DNA from: JAAYYM01 sp964483395
GTDB taxonomy: Bacteria; Bacillota; Clostridia; Lachnospirales; Lachnospiraceae
Assembly: GCA_964483395.1 (NCBI GenBank)
Contig: CAZABT010000024.1
Coordinates: 1 to 30,444, forward strand
Length of the DNA: 30,444 nucleotides
Direction: 5' to 3'
Positions 6,848 to 14,819 of this stretch are shown here, piece by piece. A program made the translations under genes and the position numbers. The number at the start of each line of letters is the position of its first letter. Position 1 is the stretch's first letter. The notes under the pieces are model-generated. The model was not told the origin of the DNA, did no database searches, and saw only the letters and a program-made list of their open reading frames with translations.

Positions 6848-9191
6848 TCGTGCTGCGGCGTGATTTCTTTGCTTCATATAATGTTTTATCGGCCTTGTTC
6901 AGCAGTTCCTTCAACACCAGTTCTGCCTCACACGTAAATTCTGTATAACCTACTGAAATCTCAATATAATAAGGTTTTCCGCACTGTTCATTCAGGCTCT
7001 TATAATTCTGCTTGATGCGTTGGATGACATCTTGCGCTGAATGTATTTCGTCCTGAATAAACATCATGACAAATTCATCTCCACCGATACGACCGATGAC
7101 ATTTTCCCCATCATAAGCATCACTGAACAGACGGCCTACCGATGTAATGGCATAATCGCCCTCTACATGTCCAAAGCTGTCATTGATTTCCTTCAGATGA
7201 TCCAGATCTCCAAAAATCAGCACCGCCTGCTCCCCCAGATGTGCCTTATTCATGGTGATCACACGCTCTACAAAACCTCTTCGATTCAAGCATCCCGTCA
7301 GTTCATCATACTCAGACAGGAAGTTCAAAACCTCATTCTTATCCTCAATTTCCTGCAAAGAGCGTTCCAGCTTATGCTGCGTCCTTTGCTGTATCTTACT
7401 GATTTCTACATAACGCAGTGCTGCTCCGATCTGCATACTTGCAAAATAAAGCAGCGACATATCCTCCGGTCTCGTTTCCCCCACCAAAACTCCGTATTGG
7501 CTCTCTGCTGCAAATATATTAAAGCAGAACATATAGGAACTCTCAGACTTATGAACCATGGACATAAAACCATTCTCACGTGTCACACGCGGCCGTTCCT
7601 CCTCTGCATAGGCAACCACTTCTTCGCCCTCATGATATGCCGCCAGATACATCTCCTCCGGACAGTTCCAGTCATCCTTCTGAGTATGTACTACCGGTTT
7701 TTTCAGCAGATAAATATACGCTTTTGTCGTCTTAATCGCACGCAGCTTTACAATGACACCATGGAACAAGGCTCTTGCATCCATTGCGTCATTGACCATA
7801 TCTCTGACAATCAGCGGCATGAACCATACGTCATGCTGAAAATCCTCCATAATTGTCTTGCCTTCTCTGATAACATGCGCCTGCACATAAGTCTGACACT
7901 CCCGCAGCAGAGACATGAAAAATGCATTCAACTCTGTTGTCTCCGAATTTTCTATGATTGCATCAAAAAGGTCAAACAGGCATCTGGTCAATGCATTAGG
8001 CGAAATATATTTTCCATACTTCCCTTTAAACAGCGCCCGCAGCCTGTTGCGCATCGTGATCTTATCAAACTGCTTCCGTTTCTCTTCATGACAGCATACA
8101 GATACAATAGATTCCACAAACGGATACAGCGAATCCATAACATGACTGCGTATCTGCTCATTCACATCCGTCAAAATAATTTCCTGTACAAATTTTTCAG
8201 ACATGGCCATTGTATAGGCCTCTGCATTGTCCATGGTAATTTTTTGCTTTAAAACGAGATTCGCCTGCAAATCATCTCCACAGCCACAAGATCTTCGTTT
8301 CCTCAGAATGCTGGGCTGTACGATTGTATAGCTTTCCTGAGCCTCGCATAGCTTCAATGCATTTTGCAATGCCATATAGCCCATATCATAAGCATTCTGC
8401 AAAACGGTCGTCAATGGCGGGTCCATCGACTTTGCCATATCACAATCATCATAGCCTGTCACTGCCAGATCTTTGCCAACGCGCAGTCCCCTCTCTTCAC
8501 ATACCCTGTACGCTCCCATAGCCATCTGGTCATTGGCGCATACCAAAGCCTCTGCATCCGGATAACGATCCAGCAGGGTATTGACCTGACGTTTCACATA
8601 CTCAGAATAATCCCCAACCTCCATCATATCCTCTGTCACTGTCAGACCATGTCTGTTCATAACATCTAAATAGGCTTTCTTTCGTTCCTCCGCATCTGTA
8701 TTATCCAGCGGCCCGCCCAGATAAATAATCTTACGATATCCATGCTCCACGACCAGATGCTCCACACAGTCATACATACCGCTGTAATTATCGGTTATGA
8801 TGTAGCTCGGTCTTTCTCCGTCCTCACGTTCCTCCAGCAATACATGTTCTATACCCTTGAAGCGATCCAGAAACATCCGCTTATTGCTGTTGTCCAAAAA
8901 AATGCACAGCGAACCATAGGAAATAATCAGTGCATCCACCTTTCCCAGCCATGCATAATCGTATATTGTATTAAATTGATAATCGTAATCACTTTCTGAA
9001 TCTTCGCCAAATAAATCGGCATAGAAATAACTGCTGTGCATTCCCAGGAAATACAACACATTGGTATTGTAATCTCTGGCTGCATGATAGACACCCTTCA
9101 TCAAATCCATTGTATGCGGTGAAGTGGCGTTGCCAATCAAAATTCCGATCGTATAATCCTTCTTTTTCTGACTATCCTTCTCCTGTAACAT
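6831..9191 (-). CDS. LacI-type ligand-binding domain fused to GGDEF diguanylate cyclase
   Basis: This is a soluble, 786-residue sensor-effector protein without membrane segments or signal peptide. Residues about 13-290 form a LacI/GalR-like sugar-binding fold (Peripla_BP_3) that lacks the DNA-binding HTH. Signs are YTIGILIGNATSP at the start and later ALVCANDQMAMGAYRVCEERG and AVTGYDDCDMA. A CGCG motif and a long helical middle region follow. The C-terminal GGDEF domain (about 625-786) has DELTGCLNRRGF, FGDLDHLKEIND and an intact GGDEF motif near 703, so it should make cyclic di-GMP. The RxxD product-inhibition site expected just upstream is missing (DGEN there). The ATG at 9191 is chosen because GGGGAGG lies 9 bp before it. 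Inference: it converts an intracellular sugar or metabolite signal into c-di-GMP. Confidence 0.9.
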   Translation of the reverse strand: MLQEKDSQKKKDYTIGILIGNATSPHTMDLMKGVYHAARDYNTNVLYFLGMHSSYFYADLFGEDSESDYDYQFNTIYDYAWLGKVDALIISYGSLCIFLDNSNKRMFLDRFKGIEHVLLEEREDGERPSYIITDNYSGMYDCVEHLVVEHGYRKIIYLGGPLDNTDAEERKKAYLDVMNRHGLTVTEDMMEVGDYSEYVKRQVNTLLDRYPDAEALVCANDQMAMGAYRVCEERGLRVGKDLAVTGYDDCDMAKSMDPPLTTVLQNAYDMGYMALQNALKLCEAQESYTIVQPSILRKRRSCGCGDDLQANLVLKQKITMDNAEAYTMAMSEKFVQEIILTDVNEQIRSHVMDSLYPFVESIVSVCCHEEKRKQFDKITMRNRLRALFKGKYGKYISPNALTRCLFDLFDAIIENSETTELNAFFMSLLRECQTYVQAHVIREGKTIMEDFQHDVWFMPLIVRDMVNDAMDARALFHGVIVKLRAIKTTKAYIYLLKKPVVHTQKDDWNCPEEMYLAAYHEGEEVVAYAEEERPRVTRENGFMSMVHKSESSYMFCFNIFAAESQYGVLVGETRPEDMSLLYFASMQIGAALRYVEISKIQQRTQHKLERSLQEIEDKNEVLNFLSEYDELTGCLNRRGFVERVITMNKAHLGEQAVLIFGDLDHLKEINDSFGHVEGDYAITSVGRLFSDAYDGENVIGRIGGDEFVMMFIQDEIHSAQDVIQRIKQNYKSLNEQCGKPYYIEISVGYTEFTCEAELVLKELLNKADKTLYEAKKSRRSTIKKQV

Positions 9192-9227
9192 ATCATTATG
9201 CCTCCCCAAACAACATAGACCGCATCC

Positions 9228-9238
9228 GTTTGACAAAC
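9228..9238. promoter_or_regulatory. Palindrome over the -35 box of the AraC-type gene promoter
   Basis: GTTTG-A-CAAAC is a perfect 5-bp inverted repeat with a 1-bp centre. It covers the TTGACA -35 box at 9230-9235 and lies in the leader of the divergent GGDEF gene. It could be an operator, but it is short and partly dictated by the -35 sequence. Confidence 0.3.
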
Positions 9239-9258
9239 CCCCATTTGCAAATTATAAT
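9230..9258 (+). promoter_or_regulatory. Sigma-A promoter of the AraC-family gene
   Basis: TTGACA (9230-9235) and TATAAT (9253-9258) are both exact consensus hexamers with 17-bp spacing. The predicted start is near 9265, about 40 nt before the ATG at 9306. Confidence 0.85.
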
Positions 9259-9274
9259 GAAATCTACTACTGTG

Positions 9275-9303
9275 ATTATACAATATCTGTTGGAGGCTGA
9301 CAA
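9275..9303 (-). promoter_or_regulatory. Sigma-A promoter of the GGDEF gene
   Basis: On the minus strand TTGTCA (9303-9298) and TATAAT (9280-9275) are 17 bp apart. The predicted start is near 9268, about 77 nt before the start codon at 9191. It faces the AraC-gene promoter, and the two -10 boxes are only 16 bp apart. Its -35 box lies beside the ribosome binding site of the AraC-type gene. Confidence 0.7.
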
Positions 9304-9305
9304 GC

Positions 9306-9983
9306 ATGAACGAAAACGATAACTCTGTTTTTACCCTTGACCGGGCAATGGAATATTGTGACCTCTTCTGTTCTTTTTTGCAGTCTCATAATCGTGAAGC
9401 ATTGCAGGAAACTCTGCTGGAGCTCAGGCTGGAGCTGAATCCCGCTGATGTCCCCTATTATGAGTCCAAGCTGATGCTGATCGACATTTGTCTGGATATC
9501 AAGCAGGCCATGCTGTGCAGATATACCACTGCCACAATTCCTTTCTCAGATAATTATACGATCGTAAAGACAATTCTTCACGCGGAATATTTACATGAAA
9601 TACTTGAGTTTTTTGAGGATCAGTTTGAAATGATCATGAGTTATCTGTCCAGCAGTTCAAATGGTAAAGTCGTATATGATATTCTGCATTATATCAATCA
9701 TAATTATCATGACAATATACAGCTCTCTACGCTGGCAGAGCTGTTTGGATACAATCCTTCTTATTTGGGAAAGCTCTTTACCAAAAGAATCGGCACTCCC
9801 TTCAATACTTATCTGGATTATGTCCGAATCTCACATTCCAAAACGCTGCTGCTGCAGCAGGACATGAAGGTATATGCGGTTGCGGAACAGGTCGGATATA
9901 AGAGCGTGGATTATTTTCATCAAAAATTTAAAGCAAATGCGGGAATGACTCCGTTGGAGTTTCGGAAGAAATATACAGAATGA
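9306..9983 (+). CDS. AraC-family transcriptional regulator
   Basis: This is a 225-residue DNA-binding regulator. The C-terminal 100 residues (about 124-225) are a complete double helix-turn-helix AraC domain. The first HTH is around LSTLAELFGYNPSYLGKLF, and the second around YAVAEQVGYKSVDYFHQKFK with the conserved end AGMTPLEFRKKY. The first HTH (YLGKLFTKRIG-PFNTYL) resembles the YesN type, but there is no receiver domain. The N-terminal 120 residues are not a recognisable cupin and are short for a sensor. GGAGG lies just before ATG 9306. It sits next to a sugar importer, a common arrangement for such regulators, so control of that importer is a reasonable inference. The gene ends in a shared bidirectional terminator. 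Confidence 0.9.
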   Translation: MNENDNSVFTLDRAMEYCDLFCSFLQSHNREALQETLLELRLELNPADVPYYESKLMLIDICLDIKQAMLCRYTTATIPFSDNYTIVKTILHAEYLHEILEFFEDQFEMIMSYLSSSSNGKVVYDILHYINHNYHDNIQLSTLAELFGYNPSYLGKLFTKRIGTPFNTYLDYVRISHSKTLLLQQDMKVYAVAEQVGYKSVDYFHQKFKANAGMTPLEFRKKYTE

Positions 9984-10015
9984 AAAAGAGTTGCCAAAGC
10001 TTGGCAACTCTTTTT
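9983..10015. terminator. Bidirectional intrinsic terminator
   Basis: AAAAAGAGTTGCCAA and TTGGCAACTCTTTTT form a perfect 15-bp inverted repeat around a 3-nt loop. Because the stem starts with five A and ends with five T, it terminates the AraC-type gene on the plus strand and the sugar permease operon on the minus strand. Confidence 0.9.
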
Positions 10016-10050
10016 ACATTTTATGCCCATGCGGGCGTGAAGTCCTCTAC

Positions 10051-10938
10051 TTATCCTTTCACTGCACCTGCAACCATACCTTTTATAATCTCCTTGCTGA
10101 AGACGAAGTACATGATTAGGATGGGGGACATGGTCAGGAGCATGGCGGCCATCTGCTTCGGATAATCCGATGCAAACTGTCCTTTGAACATCGTCATTGC
10201 GAGCGGTACTGTCTGAAGCTTTACATCCTTGATCAGTACAAGTGCAAATGAGAATTCATTCCAGCAGCTGAAGGTCTGTATGATTGCAATGGTAACCAAT
10301 ATTGGCTTTGCAACCGGTAAAATGATTGAAAATAGTGTTCTTGTAAAACTGCTTCCGTCAATTGCCGCTGCTTCCTCTAATTCTGTCGGGATGCCTTTCA
10401 TGTAGCCCTCCATCAGGAAAATCGCAATTGGCAGCGCAAAGGCGACATACGGAATCGGTAATGTAAACCACTTATTTGCAAGTCCCATCTTGGAAAATAC
10501 AACATAGATCGGAACCAGCAGAGAGTGTGTCGGAATCAGCATACCCATCAGAAACAGGTAGTAGATAACACGATTACCCTTGAAATTACATCTTGAAAGA
10601 ATATAGCCTACGATAAAACCAAACAAAACGATAAATGCTAAGGAAATAATCGTTGTTCTTGCACTGCTTGCCATAGATGCCCAAATATGATAATCCTTAT
10701 TGGTCATAACCTTAATGTAGTTCTCCCAGGTTGGTGCTACGGGCAAGCCAATGATGTCAGCATTAAATACTCTCTTTAGCTTTAAGGATGAGTAAAACAT
10801 CCAAACAAGCGGGAAAATACAAATCGCGGAGAAGAATATCAAAATCAGGTTCAGGAGCGTTCCAATGATACCCTTCTTAGCCTTTTCGCCTGCAGTTGAA
10901 TTTTTCTTTCCTGCAATATCATCCGGATTATAAGCCAT
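10051..10938 (-). CDS. Carbohydrate ABC transporter permease (MalG-like)
   Basis: This is the second permease of a CUT1-type sugar importer, 295 residues with six predicted membrane segments. The EAA coupling loop is intact (EEAAAIDGSSFTRTLFSIILP), contacting the ATPase. Hallmarks such as FPLVWMFYSSLK near the first segment and PIYVVFSKMGLANKW fit the MalG/AraQ group. The ATG follows the stop codon of the first permease directly (TAGATG), behind GGGGGTGGAG, so the two are translationally coupled. No ATPase gene follows. In Firmicutes such systems usually share a multitask MsmX/UgpC-type ATPase encoded elsewhere. Confidence 0.93.
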   Translation of the reverse strand: MAYNPDDIAGKKNSTAGEKAKKGIIGTLLNLILIFFSAICIFPLVWMFYSSLKLKRVFNADIIGLPVAPTWENYIKVMTNKDYHIWASMASSARTTIISLAFIVLFGFIVGYILSRCNFKGNRVIYYLFLMGMLIPTHSLLVPIYVVFSKMGLANKWFTLPIPYVAFALPIAIFLMEGYMKGIPTELEEAAAIDGSSFTRTLFSIILPVAKPILVTIAIIQTFSCWNEFSFALVLIKDVKLQTVPLAMTMFKGQFASDYPKQMAAMLLTMSPILIMYFVFSKEIIKGMVAGAVKG

Positions 10939-11835
10939 CTACTCCACCCCCTTATCCTTGGTATATATGTTGATCAGCTTCTGAACAGCCAAAATAACAG
11001 CTAAACTGGTTACGAAAATACCGACAGAAACTGCACTACCATATCCTAAGTTCATTTCCTGGAAGGAAACCTTATATCCATACATTGCCATAACCATGGA
11101 GGAATATCCGGGGCCGCCCTCTGTCATCGAGTAGATATGATCGAAAGCCTTCATATTACCAGATACACAAAGCGTAATACATACCAGAATCGTGTTCTTG
11201 ATCAAAGGAAGGACTATGTAAATTGCTCTCTGAAAAGCATTTGCACCATCCAGCTCAGCAACCTCGAAGATCTCTGCATCCACAGATGAAATTGCCGACA
11301 AAAGAATTACCATGTAATAACCGATGTACTGCCATACAAGAGGAATCGCCACAAGGAGCATAACCAGTTCTGTATTATTCAGCCATACCTGCGTTTTCTC
11401 ATGCTGACCGATGGTATTTAAGAACCAGTTCAGAATACCTCTTTTATTATCATAAATCATCTTCCAAATCAAGCCGACAAATACAGCCGATACTGTGCTT
11501 GGGAAGAATCCGAATGTACGATGGATACCTTTTAACTTAACAAGTCTTGAGTTGATCATAAGTACCAAAACAAATGCGATACCAATCTGACCGATGATAC
11601 AAATAGCAACCAGATATAAGTTATGTCCAAATGACTGCCAGAATATTGTATCCTTAATTAACTGCTGGAAGTTTACCAGGCCGTCAAAAGTCTTCTTCGG
11701 GCCGCCCTTCCATTCAAAGAAACTGTAGTACAAAGCTGTGATCAGCGGAACAAACACCGCGAACATGTACCAAATCATTGGTACAAGTAAATACAGAAAA
11801 ATCGTTTTACCCTTTGGCCGAATCGATTTAAGCAT
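10939..11835 (-). CDS. Carbohydrate ABC transporter permease (MalF-like)
   Basis: This is the first permease of the sugar importer, 298 residues with six hydrophobic segments. The EAA loop reads EVAELDGANAFQRAIYIVLP. The early PMIWYMFAVFVPLITALYYSFFEW and the DHIYSMTEGGPGYSS loop are typical of the MalF/UgpA-like family. The start is ATG 11835 behind GGAGGAAAGG. It has its own promoter (11896-11924), downstream of the terminator that follows the binding-protein gene. Confidence 0.93.
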   Translation of the reverse strand: MLKSIRPKGKTIFLYLLVPMIWYMFAVFVPLITALYYSFFEWKGGPKKTFDGLVNFQQLIKDTIFWQSFGHNLYLVAICIIGQIGIAFVLVLMINSRLVKLKGIHRTFGFFPSTVSAVFVGLIWKMIYDNKRGILNWFLNTIGQHEKTQVWLNNTELVMLLVAIPLVWQYIGYYMVILLSAISSVDAEIFEVAELDGANAFQRAIYIVLPLIKNTILVCITLCVSGNMKAFDHIYSMTEGGPGYSSMVMAMYGYKVSFQEMNLGYGSAVSVGIFVTSLAVILAVQKLINIYTKDKGVE

Positions 11836-11895
11836 GTTACCTTTCCTCCTCCATATGATATGATTAGCACCAAATCAAGCCCGTCGCTTAATTTA

Positions 11896-11924
11896 AGTAT
11901 AGCATAATCACCTTGTAACCTCAA
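11896..11924 (-). promoter_or_regulatory. Promoter of the sugar permease genes
   Basis: On the minus strand TTGAGG (11924-11919) and TATACT (11901-11896) are 17 bp apart, with TG one base before the -10 (extended -10). Transcription would begin near 11889, giving a leader of about 54 nt. A dedicated promoter explains how the permeases are expressed behind a strong terminator. Confidence 0.65.
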
Positions 11925-11974
11925 TGTCTTTATTCCATGAAGATTGATGCCTCTTAGTATTTGCTTTTCTTGTT

Positions 11975-12010
11975 AAAACGGGTCCTGTCCGAATCATCGG
12001 ACAAGACCCG
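11975..12010 (-). terminator. Intrinsic terminator after the sugar-binding protein gene
   Basis: A 14-bp stem (11979-11992 with 11997-12010) closes a 4-nt loop. The single mismatch on the plus strand becomes a G-U wobble in minus-strand RNA, and four T follow on the minus strand. It lies about 52 bp after the binding-protein stop codon. Confidence 0.85.
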
Positions 12011-12062
12011 CATTATGATTTAGATATTATCCAAAGTTATTCACTTTGTAGGTAAATCTGAA

Positions 12063-13499
12063 TTACTTGCTTGCTTCCCAAGCTGCCTGTGTGTCTGCTG
12101 CTACTGTCTCAGCATCCTTGTCACCGTTCAGCATTTCCTGAGCTTCTGAGTTGAATACTGACCAAACAGAACCATCAAGGTATGAATCGAAGATTTCGCA
12201 TGTTGTTGTATCAACATATGACCAGTTGTAGAAGTCCTGTGTAACCTGATCGAATGCGCTAAGGTCAACATCTGCAACCTTTGTCAATCCACCAAGTGCA
12301 TAATTTGTTGCTACGAAGTTAGCGAAGTCAGGACCTGTCAATTTGTATGCAAGGTCAACACATGCTGCCAACTTATCAGGATCCTCTGCAACCTTAGCAT
12401 TGATTGCTACAGCGTATCCAAGACCGATGTTCTGTACGTTCGATGCCTTTGTTGCTGATGCAGGGCCAGGGAATGTAGCGAAACCAATGTTGTTGTACTT
12501 AGCTTCGTCAGCTTCCTTGATTGTAGATGTAACATAAGCCTCATCCCAGTTACCACCAACGAATGCAGCTGCATCGCCAGCGATGAAGTACTCACGAGCA
12601 TCCTCGTTTGTAATTGCGTTGAAGTCCTCATTAAATACGCCTGACTGGAAAGCTTCCTGTGTAAATGTAAGAGCATCTACGAAAGCCTGATCTGTGAAGT
12701 TAGCCTTGCCATCATTGTTGATGATTGACAGATACCAGTCTGTACCTGTGAACAGAGCGTGTACTGCTGAAATGAAGCAAGAGTTGATCTGCCACTGTCC
12801 GCCGTTACCAAATGCCATTGTGTCAATGCCTTCGCCATCGAAGTACTCTTTAGCCTTTAATACATCTTCCCATGTTGTCGGGAATGTATCAAATCCAGCA
12901 TCTTTCCACATCTGCTTGTCGTAGATAACAACTGTACATGTACCACCTGTTAAAGCAGGAAGACCATATGTCTTGCCATCAGCCTTGAAAGGTGCGAAGT
13001 AAGCTTCGTTGTAATCAGCTGCGTAAGGAGACTGAGCGATGATGTCTGTCATATCCAAAACCAGGCCCTGATCTGCCCATGACTTTGTGTTCATACCCTG
13101 TAACAGGAATACGTCCGGAAGATCATCAGCTGCTGCTAATGTAGCGATCTGTGTCTTGTACTCATCATTTGCAAGTACATTTGAATTCAATGTGATTCCA
13201 GGGTTAGCTGCCTGCCACTCTTCGATCATTGTACGGAAGCCCATTGAACCGCCGTTGCCTTCTGCTTCTTCTGAAGTAGAGAAGTTCATGAACTCGATCT
13301 CTCCTGCGTAAGCAAGACCAGCTGCTGCATCTTCTGCAGGTGCTGCTTCTTCTGCTGCAGGCTCTTCTGCAACTTCTTCAGCCGGAGCTTCTGTAGCTTC
13401 TGCTGCAGGTGCTGCTTCTTCTGTCTTTGCGCCACAGCCTGCTAATAATGAAGCAACCATTGCTGTAGCTAACAATACGCTTAATAACTTCTTTTTCAT
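12063..13499 (-). CDS. Sugar ABC transporter substrate-binding lipoprotein
   Basis: This is the extracellular receptor of the sugar importer, 478 residues, of the SBP_bac_1/MalE-like CUT1 class. Residues 1-22 are a lipoprotein signal with lipobox LLAGC (Cys22). A 40-residue Glu/Ala/Pro linker follows, then the binding fold starting at EIEFMNFSTSEEAEG. Features typical of the class are LPDVFLLQG, TYGLPALTGGTCTVVIYDKQMWKDAGFD and FIAGDAAAFVGGNWDEAY. ATG 13499 follows ACGGAGGA. The gene has a promoter more than 140 bp upstream and a strong terminator downstream, fitting high expression relative to the permeases. The specific sugar cannot be told from sequence. Confidence 0.93.
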   Translation of the reverse strand: MKKKLLSVLLATAMVASLLAGCGAKTEEAAPAAEATEAPAEEVAEEPAAEEAAPAEDAAAGLAYAGEIEFMNFSTSEEAEGNGGSMGFRTMIEEWQAANPGITLNSNVLANDEYKTQIATLAAADDLPDVFLLQGMNTKSWADQGLVLDMTDIIAQSPYAADYNEAYFAPFKADGKTYGLPALTGGTCTVVIYDKQMWKDAGFDTFPTTWEDVLKAKEYFDGEGIDTMAFGNGGQWQINSCFISAVHALFTGTDWYLSIINNDGKANFTDQAFVDALTFTQEAFQSGVFNEDFNAITNEDAREYFIAGDAAAFVGGNWDEAYVTSTIKEADEAKYNNIGFATFPGPASATKASNVQNIGLGYAVAINAKVAEDPDKLAACVDLAYKLTGPDFANFVATNYALGGLTKVADVDLSAFDQVTQDFYNWSYVDTTTCEIFDSYLDGSVWSVFNSEAQEMLNGDKDAETVAADTQAAWEASK

Positions 13500-13556
13500 T
13501 TTTTTTCCTCCGTTTTAATGAAATAAGATTATAGTATCGTAGTCAATTTCGTAATT

Positions 13557-13763
13557 TACTTAAATGTTATAATTTGTTACTTAACATATTGAAATGTGCT
13601 ATGTACAAATTGAACAATTGAAATGCCTTACTTAATCGACTAAGTGTATTATACCACTAAACATATCAAGGTTGCACCCCTGTATAGTAGTCACTAATTG
13701 CATTAAATATTAGACATTTCAGTGAAATTAACAGAATTGTAACCTTTAATTAATACTACTTAA
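13557..13763. promoter_or_regulatory. Four TACTTAA heptamers in the binding-protein leader and promoter region
   Basis: Exact TACTTAA copies start at 13557, 13578, 13629 and 13757. The first two are 21 bp apart, two helical turns, as in AraC-type half-site pairs. ATTGAAATG also occurs twice (13588 and 13617). Together with the promoter at 13648-13676 and the hairpin at 13793-13828, these fill the 372-bp intergenic stretch 13500-13871; I see no gene in it. An operator role is inference, and the AT-rich context raises the chance of coincidence. Confidence 0.4.
13648..13676 (-). promoter_or_regulatory. Candidate promoter of the sugar-binding protein gene
   Basis: On the minus strand TATAAT (13653-13648) is preceded by TGG, an extended -10. 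TGCAAC (13676-13671) stands 17 bp upstream as a weak -35. The leader would be about 140 nt and would contain three of the four TACTTAA motifs. Confidence 0.6.
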
Positions 13764-13792
13764 CATTTTATTTCCAGCGAAATTCCAGCATG

Positions 13793-13828
13793 CAAAAGCA
13801 CGAAACCTCTTACGATTTCGTGCTTTTG
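13793..13828. terminator. Hairpin after the pilus operon
   Basis: CAAAAGCACGAAA and TTTCGTGCTTTTG form a perfect 13-bp stem around a 10-nt loop, 44 bp after the last gene of the minus-strand pilus operon. The T-tract is within the stem end rather than a long free run, so it is a probable but not ideal terminator. It is symmetrical and could work in either direction. Confidence 0.7.
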
Positions 13829-13871
13829 TAAACATAATTATTGCTGTTTTTACGAAAAATTCCTGACCGGA

Positions 13872-14804
13872 TCAAGGTCTTCTTTCCATATATTTCTTCT
13901 GTCCAATCTCTGCACAGGTTGCTTCATATTCCTCAAACATCTCGCCGAGCTGTTCCGCTGCTTCCTCCAGCTCACGCTTATGCTTATTTCTGTATTGTAC
14001 ACAAAGTATACTGCGGTAATAAATCTTCACCATATCTCCGTATTCCTTCAGGCGCTCATCTAACAATGCATGTCCGAGTCTCTTATAGAATTCCTCCGGC
14101 TCAGGCAGCAAATCAACGTTACAGAGCATATAGGCTCCCGCCGACTTGGCCAGCAGATTTTCAAAATGAAGTGTCTCACCGAGTCCGTATGCTGCCATGG
14201 TATAGATATTGCTTCCCCGATCTTCTCTTTCGATGACCCTTAAATAATAAGGCATTGCATCATGATGCCGTCCCAAACTGCGCAGCCGCTCTGCCTCCTC
14301 ATAATCCGAACGCAGAATCTCCGTCACCTGATAATGCATATCCCGCTGCATGATCGTAACAATGGCCTGCTCCAGCGTAATCCTTTCACTGCAGAAATAA
14401 ATCTCAAAAATCTCCTGTGGTCTTAAAATCCTGATGTTATAATAGGTAAGCAGTTTGCTTAATTTTCGCAGCAGCACTCTGTGCATATGCTCATCTGCAA
14501 AAGGCGGAATCTCCTGCCACATACGAAACACTGTATACACATACTTGAACAGCTCTGCCTCTGTGCTCTCCTCCTCATACAAGGGCAGCTCCTCCGGTAT
14601 GTACTGTGCCCATTCCTCAAAGCCCTCTACCGTATACAGCCCTCGGTCAGCAAAGGAAATCCTAAGTGAATGCTCATAACCAAGTGCAATCACATCATCC
14701 CCGTCTAACAGATATTTTCCACAGGAACGAAACTCCTCATCAATATAAGTCAGAGCTGTTTCAAAAAAATGATTTAAGGGTTTATTTAACTCGTATGCGA
14801 TCAT
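13872..14804 (-). CDS. Protein of unknown function at the end of the pilus operon
   Basis: I do not recognise this 310-residue protein. It has no signal peptide or membrane segment and is rich in charged and aromatic residues, so it is probably cytoplasmic. Residues about 165-290 look all-helical and TPR-like: an AERLRSLGRHHDAMPYYLRVIE repeat-like helix pair, YGLGETLHFENLLAKSAGAYM, then a Glu/Lys-rich helix ending the protein. The start is ATG 14804 behind AAGGAGC, 15 bp after the stop of the giant DUF5057-like gene, so it is co-transcribed with the pilus genes. A chaperone, assembly or regulatory role for its neighbour is possible but unsupported by any motif. Confidence 0.8.
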   Translation of the reverse strand: MIAYELNKPLNHFFETALTYIDEEFRSCGKYLLDGDDVIALGYEHSLRISFADRGLYTVEGFEEWAQYIPEELPLYEEESTEAELFKYVYTVFRMWQEIPPFADEHMHRVLLRKLSKLLTYYNIRILRPQEIFEIYFCSERITLEQAIVTIMQRDMHYQVTEILRSDYEEAERLRSLGRHHDAMPYYLRVIEREDRGSNIYTMAAYGLGETLHFENLLAKSAGAYMLCNVDLLPEPEEFYKRLGHALLDERLKEYGDMVKIYYRSILCVQYRNKHKRELEEAAEQLGEMFEEYEATCAEIGQKKYMERRP

Positions 14805-14819
14805 AAAATGCTCCTTACT

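Noticed and set aside
7041..8252. A 403-codon open frame on the plus strand inside the GGDEF gene
   Set aside because: Its translation is rich in His, Ile, Cys and Gln with no recognisable domain, and it lies fully antisense to a gene with clear LacI-like and GGDEF motifs. It is a shadow frame.
10024..10036. GCCCATGCGGGC inverted repeat as a second terminator near the permease stop
   Set aside because: The stem is very short and has no T-run on the relevant strand. The 15-bp hairpin at 9983-10015 explains termination.
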